Positions 53,858 through 61,765 of a stretch of DNA of 64,000 nucleotides are shown here, piece after piece (position 1 is the first letter of the stretch; each line of letters opens with the position of its first letter). The position numbers were made by a program, and so were the translations under genes. Under the pieces are notes generated by a model. The model was given only the letters and a program-made list of their open reading frames with translations. It ran no database searches and had not been told where the DNA came from. The stretch comes from Spongiactinospora sp. TRM90649 (GTDB lineage: Bacteria; Actinomycetota; Actinomycetes; Streptosporangiales; Streptosporangiaceae), in NCBI RefSeq assembly GCF_029382225.1, contig NZ_JARLTC010000006.1:62001-126000 (forward strand), written 5' to 3'.

Positions 53858-54195
53858 TGGTCCTCCTCCTCTTCCTCCTCAACCCCTTCGGCCACCTCGA
53901 CGCTGAGCACCGCCTCGCGAGGTTCCACCTCGTCGATGTGATCGGTGAGGGCGAGAACGTGGTCGGGCTGGATGAGCCACTGCAACGCGCTCGCCCCGGT
54001 CTCGTCGGTGGTGATGCCGGCGGCCTGCTCCAGGAGCTGTGCCTCGCTCAGCCCGGCGTCCGAGCCGCGCAGTGCGGCCAGGGCCGCGGCCTGGAGGGCG
54101 TCGATGTCGAGCACCTCGACCGTCAGCTCAAGGGTGATACGCAGCTTGTGCTCGCCGTCCGCTTCGATGTCCACGGCGGAAAAGTCCCCGTTCAT
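53854..54195 (-). CDS. small acidic protein of unknown function
   Basis: The 113-residue protein is rich in Glu and Asp and ends in an EEEEEED run. The middle ([19 protein letters not shown], in part) is helical and Ala-rich, and a segment near [12 protein letters not shown] is hydrophobic. I recognise no family. It lies between ung (18 bp) and the thiamine-binding gene (4-bp overlap), so it is translated with them. Confidence 0.75.
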   Translation of the reverse strand: MNGDFSAVDIEADGEHKLRITLELTVEVLDIDALQAAALAALRGSDAGLSEAQLLEQAAGITTDETGASALQWLIQPDHVLALTDHIDEVEPREAVLSVEVAEGVEEEEEEDQ

Positions 54196-54213
54196 AACGG
54201 AAACCCTATGCGG

Positions 54214-54891
54214 TTACGGCAGTTTCCACTCGACAGGCGTGCCGCCCTGCTTCTGCAGCATCTCGTTGGCCTGGCTGAAGGGGCGCGAGCCGAAGAAGCC
54301 GCTGCGTGCGGACAGCGGGCTCGGGTGGGCCGACTCGACGGCCGGGACCTGGCCGAGCATGGGGCGCAGGTTGCGCGCGTCGCGGCCCCAGAGGATCGCG
54401 ACCATCGGCTTGTCACGGGCGACCAAGGCCTGGATCGCCTGCTCGGTGACCTTCTCCCAGCCCTTGCCCCGGTGGGAGGCGGGCTTGCCCGGCATCACGG
54501 TGAGCACCCTGTTGAGCAGGAGCACGCCCTGCTCGGTCCACGAGGTGAGGTCGCCGTTGGTGGGCGGGGGGTAGCCGAGGTCGGCCATGTACTCCTTGTA
54601 GATATTGACCAGGCTTCCCGGCAGCGGGCGCACGTCGGAGGCCACGGAGAAGCTGAGGCCGATCGCGTGGCCTGGCGTGGGGTATGGGTCCTGTCCGACG
54701 ATCAGTACCTTGACCTCGTCGAACGGCTGCTGGAAGGCCCGCAGTACATGGGCTCCTGCGGGGAGGTAGGAGCGCCCGGCGGCGATCTCCTGGCGGAGGA
54801 ACTCACCCATGTCGGCGATCGCGTCGGCGACCGGCTCAAGGGCGTTCGCCCACCCTGCTTCGACGACTTCGTGCAACGGACGTGCGGCCAT
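54214..54891 (-). CDS. ung: uracil-DNA glycosylase family 1
   Basis: The 225-residue enzyme has the water-activating loop [17 protein letters not shown], the strand LLLNRVLTV, and the Leu-intercalation loop [18 protein letters not shown]. It removes uracil from DNA to start base-excision repair. Length is normal. The ATG at 54891 begins [10 protein letters not shown]. No strong ribosome site is visible, but no better start exists before the terminator at 54956. Confidence 0.96.
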   Translation of the reverse strand: MAARPLHEVVEAGWANALEPVADAIADMGEFLRQEIAAGRSYLPAGAHVLRAFQQPFDEVKVLIVGQDPYPTPGHAIGLSFSVASDVRPLPGSLVNIYKEYMADLGYPPPTNGDLTSWTEQGVLLLNRVLTVMPGKPASHRGKGWEKVTEQAIQALVARDKPMVAILWGRDARNLRPMLGQVPAVESAHPSPLSARSGFFGSRPFSQANEMLQKQGGTPVEWKLP

Positions 54892-54955
54892 GTCCGCAAA
54901 CTCTAGTGGCCCTGAACAACGGGCGCGTCGGCTATCCGGAAAACGATCAAACCGC

Positions 54956-54994
54956 CGCAAGGGCGCCCGCCCCCCTCGAAGGGGCGCCCTTGCG
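54956..54994 (-). terminator. strong terminator hairpin of the second sugar importer operon
   Basis: CGCAAGGGCGCCC (54956-54968) pairs perfectly with GGGCGCCCTTGCG (54982-54994), a 13-bp stem 16 nt beyond the permease stop at 55011. It separates this operon from ung. Confidence 0.8.
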
Positions 54995-55010
54995 AACGGC
55001 CTGAGCGGGG

Positions 55011-55916
55011 CTATTTGACCGAGCCGGCCATCATGCCCTGGACGAAGAACCGCTGGAAGGCGAAGAACAGGACGAGCGGGATGATCAGCGACAGGAACGC
55101 GCCGGGCGCGAGGATGTCGACGTTGGTCCCGAACTGCCGCATCTGGGACTGCAGTGCCTTGGTCATCGGCTGGTTCGCGGTGTCGGCGAAGACCAGCGCG
55201 ACCAGCAGGTCGTTCCACACCCACAGGAACTGGAAGATGCCCAGCGAGGCCACCGCGGGGGCGGCCAGCGGGAACACCACCGTGGAGAAGATCTTCCATT
55301 CGCCCGCGCCGTCCATCCGCGCGGCCTCCAGCAGTTCCCTGGGGATGCCGACGAAGAAGTTGCGCAGCAGGAAGACGGCGAACGGCAGGCCGAACGCCAC
55401 GTGGAACAGCACCACGCTGAGGATCGAACCGGAGATGTTCAGCAGGCCGTACAGCCGGGCGATGGGGATCAGCGCGATCTGGATCGGGACGATCAGCAGC
55501 GCGATGACCACCAGGAACAGCACGTCACGGCCGGGGAACTCCATCCAGGCGAAGGCGTAGGCCGCCATCGCCGCGATGCCGATCACCAGCACCGTCGCCG
55601 GGACCGTGATCATCACGGTGTTCCAGAACGACGCGGTGAAGCCGGTGGCCAGCAGGTTCGAGTAGTTGTCGAGGGTGAGTTCCGCCGGTTTGGTGAAGAC
55701 CGTCCACCATCCGGAGGAGTTGTTGGCGGTCTCCTCGCGGATCGACACCACCAGCAGTCCCAGCGTGGGGAGCAGCCAGAACAGTCCGATCACGATGAGG
55801 AACACCTGCAGGAGCCCGCCGCCGACGCGGTCGGTGATCCGGCTGGCGATGCCCCGCGACGGGGCGCCCGCGTGCGGGGTCTTGGGCGACTCGGCGGGGG
55901 GTGCGATGGGCGTCAT
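55011..55916 (-). CDS. CUT1-type sugar ABC permease (MalG-like)
   Basis: The 301-residue protein has a Pro-rich N-terminus, six helices and the EAA loop [22 protein letters not shown]. It ends [15 protein letters not shown] as usual for MalG-like subunits. The ATG at 55916 overlaps the stop of the MalF-like gene (ATGA). It forms the importer with that subunit. No ATPase gene accompanies them. Confidence 0.94.
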   Translation of the reverse strand: MTPIAPPAESPKTPHAGAPSRGIASRITDRVGGGLLQVFLIVIGLFWLLPTLGLLVVSIREETANNSSGWWTVFTKPAELTLDNYSNLLATGFTASFWNTVMITVPATVLVIGIAAMAAYAFAWMEFPGRDVLFLVVIALLIVPIQIALIPIARLYGLLNISGSILSVVLFHVAFGLPFAVFLLRNFFVGIPRELLEAARMDGAGEWKIFSTVVFPLAAPAVASLGIFQFLWVWNDLLVALVFADTANQPMTKALQSQMRQFGTNVDILAPGAFLSLIIPLVLFFAFQRFFVQGMMAGSVK

Positions 55917-57634
55917 CGGCCCTCCCTCCTGAACCGGCGGATATTGATGATCATGAATGGCAGCACCAGCACCAGCAGGAAGATCGCCAGAGCGGAGCCG
56001 AGGCCCTGGTTGTCGCCGCCGCCGAACGAGACCCGCCACATCTCCAGCGCGATCACGTTCGCCTGTGGTTGCACCGATCCGGGTGCGATGACGAAGACCA
56101 GGTCGAACACCTTCAGAGTGTTGATGATCATCGTGACGAAGACGACCACCAGCACCGGCGAGAGCAGTGGCACGGTGATCCGCCGGAACACCTGCCATTC
56201 CGTCGCGCCGTCGATCCGGGCCGCCTCCAGGGCGTCCCGGGGGATGGCGGCGAGGCCGGCCGCGATCAGCACCATCGCGAACCCGGCCCACACCCAGATG
56301 AACGCGCCGATGATGGCGGGGGTGATCAGCGCCGGGCCGAGCCAGGTCACCCCGTTGAAGGACGCGGTGAAGTTGTCCTTCGGCAGCCGCAGGGTGTAGG
56401 TCCCGGCGGGCAGGTCGGCGATCGTGAAGCTGCCGTCGGCGGCGGTGGTGGCGCTGCCGGCCACCGTACCGTTCTGTACTGCTTCGACAGTGACGCCCGG
56501 CATGCCCTTCTCGTTACCGTCGATCTTCCCGGCGGTTCCGCCGCCTCCGGGGGTGAAGTCCAGCCACACCGTGCCGCTCAGGCCGCCGGTCGCGGCCGGG
56601 GCGGCCTTGGCCGGTGCGGCGTCGGACGGCAGGGCCTCCGGCTTCAGCGCGACCAGCGGCACCAGCGCGGGCTGGCCGACGGCCACCGGCTGCCGCGTCA
56701 GGACGGCCCCGTTCTGGACGGCATGCGCCTCGTCGTTCGGCCGCGGCCTCGCGCCGGGGTATCCGCCGCTGGATGAGAACACGTCCTGCACGGTGGTGAT
56801 CACCGCGTTGGCCACGCCCTTGTCCGGGTCCTGCTCGTAGACCAGCCGGAAGATGACGCCGGAGGCGAGCAGGGACACGGCCATGGGCATGAAGACGATC
56901 AGCTTGAACGCTGTCGCCCAGCGGATCCGCTCGGTCAGCACCGCGAAGATGAGGCCGAGCGTGGTGACCAGGATGGGGGCGACCACGACCCAGATCAGGT
57001 TGTTCCTGATCGTGGTGAGCATGCTCTGGTCGGTGAAGATGTCGGCGTAGTTGCCCAGGCCGACGAAGGTGCCGCCGGTCCGGTCGAACAGGCTGCGGAT
57101 GATCGAGTAGACGATCGGATAGATCACCATCGCCCCGAGCAGGACGAGGGTGGGGAGCAGGAAGAGAACCGCCACGCGGGGGGCGGGACCGAGCGTCCCG
57201 CTCTTGCCACCCCACTTCGCCCCAGAAGCGGGGGCGGGGCTACCACTGTCAACGGGGCCACCGCGGGTGGCGGGGGAACCGGTGGAAGCGGGTCCGGTGC
57301 CGGCGGGTCCGTCGCCTGTGGCGGGGGCGTCGTCGGCGTCGGGCACGCCCCTGGTGCCGGCTGTATCGGCGGGAGCCGGGGTTCCGCCGGTGTGAGGGGT
57401 GCTGTCGGCAGCGGGCCGGCCGCCTGCGCCAGGCGCACTGTCGGCGCTGGGGCTGCCAGCGGTGGTGGGGGCGTCGTCTTTGGCAGGCCCGCCGGTGGTG
57501 GGGGTATTGCCGGGGGCGGGGTCGCCGGTGTTCTGGGGGGTGGCAGGCTGGTCGTTTGGCTGCGGCTCGGAGGTGGTCCCGCGGGCGGCTTCGCCGTTCC
57601 GCGGGTCCTGCGGGCCGTCTGACCGGTCGGTCAC
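55913..57634 (-). CDS. MalF-like ABC permease with disordered N-terminus and inserted Cna-B/SdrD-like domain
   Basis: The 573-residue protein is about twice the usual permease size. Residues 1-150 are a low-complexity Pro/Ala/Gly/Thr tail, presumably cytoplasmic. Helices begin at about 154 ([20 protein letters not shown]). Between helix 3 (ending near 266) and the next helix (from about 436) an extra segment of about 140 residues is inserted. Its residues 350-420 read [40 protein letters not shown], the pattern of Cna-B/SdrD or carboxypeptidase-regulatory beta domains. The normal EAA loop ([21 protein letters not shown]) follows. The insert should face the cell exterior, where binding proteins dock. 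Confidence 0.92.
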   Translation of the reverse strand: MTDRSDGPQDPRNGEAARGTTSEPQPNDQPATPQNTGDPAPGNTPTTGGPAKDDAPTTAGSPSADSAPGAGGRPAADSTPHTGGTPAPADTAGTRGVPDADDAPATGDGPAGTGPASTGSPATRGGPVDSGSPAPASGAKWGGKSGTLGPAPRVAVLFLLPTLVLLGAMVIYPIVYSIIRSLFDRTGGTFVGLGNYADIFTDQSMLTTIRNNLIWVVVAPILVTTLGLIFAVLTERIRWATAFKLIVFMPMAVSLLASGVIFRLVYEQDPDKGVANAVITTVQDVFSSSGGYPGARPRPNDEAHAVQNGAVLTRQPVAVGQPALVPLVALKPEALPSDAAPAKAAPAATGGLSGTVWLDFTPGGGGTAGKIDGNEKGMPGVTVEAVQNGTVAGSATTAADGSFTIADLPAGTYTLRLPKDNFTASFNGVTWLGPALITPAIIGAFIWVWAGFAMVLIAAGLAAIPRDALEAARIDGATEWQVFRRITVPLLSPVLVVVFVTMIINTLKVFDLVFVIAPGSVQPQANVIALEMWRVSFGGGDNQGLGSALAIFLLVLVLPFMIINIRRFRREGR

Positions 57635-57646
57635 GGCCTTCTCCTC

Positions 57647-58975
57647 TTACTTCCAGGCCTTGGCGGCCTCGGCTTCGAGCTTGCTCTGGATGCTCTTGGC
57701 GTCGGACGGGTTGCGCAGGAAGTCCTGGAGAAGCTTCCACTCGCCCTTGCCGTCGGTGCCGCCGAAGGCGCTCGGCGCGAGGTCGGACATGTCGTACCGG
57801 ACCGACTCGCCGGCGTCGATGATGGTCTGGCCGAGCGTCTTGGCCAGGTCGGTCGGGTAGTTGTCCGGGGAGACGTTGCGGTTCGGGGACAGGTAGCCGG
57901 GGAGCTTGGCCCAGACCGATCCGCCCTCGGCGGAGGCCAGGTAGGCCAGCAGCGCCATCGCGCCCTTGGAGTCCTTCAGCGCCACGGCGACGTCACCGCC
58001 GAGGACGACCGGGGGAGTGTCGCCCGCCTTGGGGAAGGGGAAGAACTTGGCGCCCTCGCCGACCTTCGCGCCCGACTCCTCGGCCGAGGCGGCCACGAAG
58101 TCGGCCTCGATCACCATGGCGGCCTTCTTCTGGCCGTAGACCTTCGTCACGCACGTCGGGAAGTCGGTCTGCAGCGCGCCGGAGGCGCCGTCGAGCACGA
58201 ACTCGGGCTTGCCGATGATCTCGGCCATCTTCTGCAGCGCGGTCGTGACCGTGGCGTCGGTCCACTTCAGCTCGTGCTTGGCGAGCTTGTCGTAGTTCTC
58301 CGGACCGGCGGTGGACAGGTAGACGTTCTCGAACAGGTCGGTGAGGGTCCAGCCGGAGGCGCCGCACAGTGAGAACGGCGGCACGCCGGAGTCGGCGATG
58401 GTCTGCGCGGCGCTGACGAGCCCGGCCCAGTCGGTGGGCGGCTGCACGCCGGCGTCCTCGAAGGCGGAGGAGTTGTACCAGATCAGGGACTTGTGGGCGG
58501 CCTTCACCAGCACGCCGTACACCTTGCCGTCGGCGGAGCCCAGCTCCTTCCAGTACGGCGTGTAGTTCTTGTCGATCTCCGCCTGTACCTCGGAGGTCAG
58601 CGGCTTGAGCGCGTCCTGGTCGGCGTACTGCTGCACCAGGCCGGGCTGCGGGAGGATCGCGACGTCCGGCGGGTTGCCGCCCTGGATGCGGGGGCCGAGG
58701 TAGGCACCGGTGTCCTCGCCGGTGGAGGCGTAGGTGACCTTCGCCCCGGTCTTCTCGGTGAACGCCTTGAGCACGGTCTCGAAGTTGCGCTGTTCCTCGC
58801 CGGTCCACTTGGCCGCCACCTCAAGGGTGACGCCCTCCAGGGGCTTGGCCGCCGCGGGGGCGCTGCTGCTCGCCTGTGACGCTCCGGGCTGTGGCTGGGC
58901 CTGGCCACCGCCGCCGCACGCGGCCGCGGCGAGCGCCAGCCCTGCCACCACTGCCAGGGCCTTGGCACTACGCAT
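57647..58975 (-). CDS. extracellular solute-binding lipoprotein (family 1)
   Basis: CAGGAGG precedes the ATG at 58975 with good spacing. The 442-residue protein has a lipobox (LAAAAC) near residue 20, a Ser/Ala/Pro linker, and a sugar-binding pattern (VTLEVAAKWTGEEQRNFETVL, then YGVLVKAAHKSLIWYN). It should deliver an alpha-glucoside-like or other sugar to the permeases encoded 12 bp downstream. The ligand is not defined. Confidence 0.93.
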   Translation of the reverse strand: MRSAKALAVVAGLALAAAACGGGGQAQPQPGASQASSSAPAAAKPLEGVTLEVAAKWTGEEQRNFETVLKAFTEKTGAKVTYASTGEDTGAYLGPRIQGGNPPDVAILPQPGLVQQYADQDALKPLTSEVQAEIDKNYTPYWKELGSADGKVYGVLVKAAHKSLIWYNSSAFEDAGVQPPTDWAGLVSAAQTIADSGVPPFSLCGASGWTLTDLFENVYLSTAGPENYDKLAKHELKWTDATVTTALQKMAEIIGKPEFVLDGASGALQTDFPTCVTKVYGQKKAAMVIEADFVAASAEESGAKVGEGAKFFPFPKAGDTPPVVLGGDVAVALKDSKGAMALLAYLASAEGGSVWAKLPGYLSPNRNVSPDNYPTDLAKTLGQTIIDAGESVRYDMSDLAPSAFGGTDGKGEWKLLQDFLRNPSDAKSIQSKLEAEAAKAWK

Positions 58976-59068
58976 CGTGTTACCTCCTGTGTTCGGAGCG
59001 TCTCTCCGGGTGACGATAAAGGGGTTCGGGAAGAGTTAGGGAAGGGAAGGTCCGCCAGGCCCTGATGG

Positions 59069-60343
59069 TTACCGGGCCTTGATGATCTCGGTCAGTTCGG
59101 TTTTCATGGACGCGGCTATGTCGCCGCTGTGCTCTTCGAACGGTGGGGTGAGCGCCCGCGACACGGCGCTCGCGATCGTCAGGCTCACCTGGTCGTAGTC
59201 CGCCGACACCGGCCGGGGCTGCGCGGTGAGGATGGCCTTCTTCAGCACCGGCAGGTAAGGGAACCGCCGGATGAGCTCGGGATCGTCGTACAGTTCGGCC
59301 CAGACCGGTGGGGACGAGCCTTCGGTGAGCACCCGGCGCTGGGTTTCCAGGCCGGTGAAGTAGCGGATGAACGCCAGGGCGGACCGCTGCTTCTTGGAGT
59401 AGGAGCTGATCGCCAGGTTGTAGCCGCCGAGCGAACTGGAGCCGGGGCCGTCGCGACCGGGCAGCCCGGTCACCGCGAACTTCCCGCCGACGCCGGACTT
59501 GGCGGCCGAGCCGTAGGCGTGCGGCCAGTTGCGGGCGAACAGCAGCCGCCCCTCCTGGAACGCCAGCCGTGACTCCTCTTCCTTGTAGGTCAGCGCCTCG
59601 CGGGGGATCCAGCCTTCGCGCAGGCCCTGCTGGAGGAAGCCGATGGCGGCGCCCGCCTTGTCGACGTCCATGGTGACGCGCGTGCCGTCGGGGTCGGTGA
59701 TCTCCTTGCCGCCGGCCGACTGCAGGGCCTCGGCGAAGTTGACCGTCAGGCCCTCGTAGGCGAGGAACTGCCCGGCGTATCCGCCGATGTCGTGACGCGT
59801 GCTGAGCTTCCTGGCCTGCTCCCGCAGCTCGGCCCAGGTCGTGGGCGGCCGCAGGTGCTCTTTGTCCAGGATGTCCTTGCGGTAGTACAGGAGCCCGGCG
59901 TTGCTGGAGTACGGCACCGCCCAGAGCCTGCCCTTGTAGAGGGCGGTCTCCACGACGGGCGGGAGGAAGCGGTCGAGCGGGAACATGCTCCGCTCCAGCG
60001 GGATGATCCATCCCGAGTCGGCGAACTCGGCGGTCAGGATGACGTCGAGGGCCAGCACGTCGTAGCGGTCGCTCTTGGCCTGCAGGTTGGCGACCATCTG
60101 GGCGCGCTGCTCGTCGGCCGCCTCCGGGAGCGTCAGGAGCGTGGCCCGCTCGGCGGGGTGCTCCCGGTTCCACCGGTCCAGCAGCGACTGCAGGTATGCG
60201 CTGCCCTCCCGGCCGACGACGAGGGTGATGGGGCCGGTTCCCGACCCGTCGCCCGTCGCGCGGTCGTTCTCCTCACCCGGCCCCGCGCACCCGGCCAGCA
60301 GTAAGGCCGTGAGCGTCAGCGCGATGATGGCCGGGCGTTGCAC
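59069..60343 (-). CDS. second extracellular solute-binding lipoprotein
   Basis: The 424-residue protein has the lipobox LLLAGC near residue 19. Its sequence (ITLVVGREGSAYLQSLLDRW, YDVLALDVILTAEFADSGW, NAGLLYYRKDIL) resembles maltose/trehalose-type binding proteins. It lies 93 bp upstream of the other binding protein on the same strand, so the operon carries two. Whether they bind different sugars is unknown. The promoter region is shared with the divergent PadR gene. Confidence 0.92.
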   Translation of the reverse strand: MQRPAIIALTLTALLLAGCAGPGEENDRATGDGSGTGPITLVVGREGSAYLQSLLDRWNREHPAERATLLTLPEAADEQRAQMVANLQAKSDRYDVLALDVILTAEFADSGWIIPLERSMFPLDRFLPPVVETALYKGRLWAVPYSSNAGLLYYRKDILDKEHLRPPTTWAELREQARKLSTRHDIGGYAGQFLAYEGLTVNFAEALQSAGGKEITDPDGTRVTMDVDKAGAAIGFLQQGLREGWIPREALTYKEEESRLAFQEGRLLFARNWPHAYGSAAKSGVGGKFAVTGLPGRDGPGSSSLGGYNLAISSYSKKQRSALAFIRYFTGLETQRRVLTEGSSPPVWAELYDDPELIRRFPYLPVLKKAILTAQPRPVSADYDQVSLTIASAVSRALTPPFEEHSGDIAASMKTELTEIIKAR

Positions 60344-60386
60344 GTGGACCCCCAGGTTTCGAGGTGGTTACATGCGTGTTAGGTAG

Positions 60387-60404
60387 ATGCATGCATGTTA
60401 TGCA
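60387..60404. promoter_or_regulatory. palindromic site in the divergent PadR promoter region
   Basis: ATGCATGCAT (60387-60396) is palindromic, and TGCAT/ATGCA (60392-60404) forms a second overlapping inverted repeat around GTT. ATGT and TGCA elements are typical of PadR sites. The location, about 70 nt before the PadR gene, fits autoregulation. Confidence 0.45.
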
Positions 60405-60474
60405 CGACTGTAATGTGGACGTCAACCGGTCTTCCTGTAACGCTCGCGTAACGAGCACTTCGAGGAGGTGAGGC

Positions 60475-60981
60475 GTGCGGCTTCCGCTGCTGGCGCTGCT
60501 CGCGAAGGAACCTGCCCACGGGTACGAGTTGAAACAGGCGCTTGAGCAGACGTTCGGCCTGGCCTACCCGTCGCCCAACATCGGGCAGATCTATGTGACG
60601 CTGGGCAGGCTGGAGAAGGACGGCCTCGTGCGGGCCGTCGGCGTGGAACAGTCCAACCGGCCGAACAAGAAGGTCTACTACATCACCGCGGCCGGCCAGG
60701 AGGCCGTCGCGACGTGGGTGGACGAGCCGACCGAGGGCCCGAGAGTTCGCGACGAGTTCTTCATGAAACTCGTCATCGCCCCGCTCACCGGAATCGCCGA
60801 CCGGATGGCCCTGATCAACCGGCAGCGCAGGCACTACCTTGGCCTGATGCGCGACCTCAACGACCTGGCCGAGCGCACCGATCCGGGCAACCGGGTGGCC
60901 CACCTGCTCATCGAGGGGGCCATGCTGCACCTGCAGGCCGACCTCGACTGGCTCGAACGCTGCCAGGAGGAGCTTCTGTGA
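60475..60981 (+). CDS. PadR-family transcriptional regulator
   Basis: The GTG at 60475 follows GAGGAGG by several nt and gives 168 residues. The winged helix is clear (AKEPAHGYELKQALEQ, then PNIGQIYVTLGRLEKDGLV), with the C-terminal helical domain (HYLGLMRDLNDLAERT). It overlaps the ABC ATPase start (GTGA), so it belongs to the exporter operon and probably represses it in the absence of a toxic or lipophilic ligand. Confidence 0.93.
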   Translation: MRLPLLALLAKEPAHGYELKQALEQTFGLAYPSPNIGQIYVTLGRLEKDGLVRAVGVEQSNRPNKKVYYITAAGQEAVATWVDEPTEGPRVRDEFFMKLVIAPLTGIADRMALINRQRRHYLGLMRDLNDLAERTDPGNRVAHLLIEGAMLHLQADLDWLERCQEELL

Positions 60982-61760
60982 AACGGACGGCGCCCACGAC
61001 GCCGATCAAGCTCGCCAAGAAAGAACCCGTGATCAGGACCGTCAACCTCTCCAAGATCTACCCCAACCGGGGCGTCCCGGTGCCCGCCGTACGCGGGGTG
61101 GACCTTGAGGTGGGCGACGGCGAGTTCGTGGCGATCATGGGACCGTCCGGATCCGGCAAGTCCACGCTCGTCCACATGATGGGCGGCCTGGACACCAGCA
61201 CCGGAGGGGAGATCTGGCTCGACGGCCGGCGCGTGGACACGCTGTCGGAGAGCCGCCGCGCCGTGCTGCGGCGAGAGAAGATCGGTTTCGTGTTCCAGTT
61301 CTTCAACCTGGTCGCCAACATGACGGTCGCCGACAACGTGGAGCTGCCCGCGCTGCTGTCCGGCGTCTCGCCCAAGGAGGCCAGGTCGCGGCGGGAGTAC
61401 CTGCTCGCCGAACTGGGGCTGGCCGAGCGGGCCGACGCCTCGCCCGCCATGCTGTCCGGCGGAGAGCAGCAGCGGGTGGCGCTGGCCAGGGCGCTGTCGA
61501 ACCGCCCGAGCGTGCTGCTGGCCGACGAGCCGACCGGCAACCTCGACAGCCGCAACACCCGCGACGTGCTGCGCCTGCTCGGCGAGGTGCACAAGGAGGG
61601 GCAGACCATCGTCATGGTGACCCACGAGGCGCGCGTCGCGAGCCTGGCCGACCGGGTGGTGTGCCTGGTCGACGGGCAGATCGTCGACGACGGCGCGATC
61701 TCGCGCCCGCGGCGCCGTCCGGACGGTGCCGTCGGAGACGTGGTGGACCTCGGGGGATAG
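60978..61760 (+). CDS. ABC transporter ATPase (MacB/LolD type)
   Basis: The 260-residue protein has Walker A GPSGSGKST, the Q loop FVFQFFNLV, signature LSGGEQQRVALARAL, Walker B VLLADEPTGNLDS and the H-loop MVTHE. These are the features of the MacB/LolD family that powers FtsX-like permeases. It lies 5 bp upstream of such a permease and is translationally coupled to PadR. Substrate is unknown. Confidence 0.95.
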   Translation: MKRTAPTTPIKLAKKEPVIRTVNLSKIYPNRGVPVPAVRGVDLEVGDGEFVAIMGPSGSGKSTLVHMMGGLDTSTGGEIWLDGRRVDTLSESRRAVLRREKIGFVFQFFNLVANMTVADNVELPALLSGVSPKEARSRREYLLAELGLAERADASPAMLSGGEQQRVALARALSNRPSVLLADEPTGNLDSRNTRDVLRLLGEVHKEGQTIVMVTHEARVASLADRVVCLVDGQIVDDGAISRPRRRPDGAVGDVVDLGG

Positions 61761-61765
61761 CGCAG

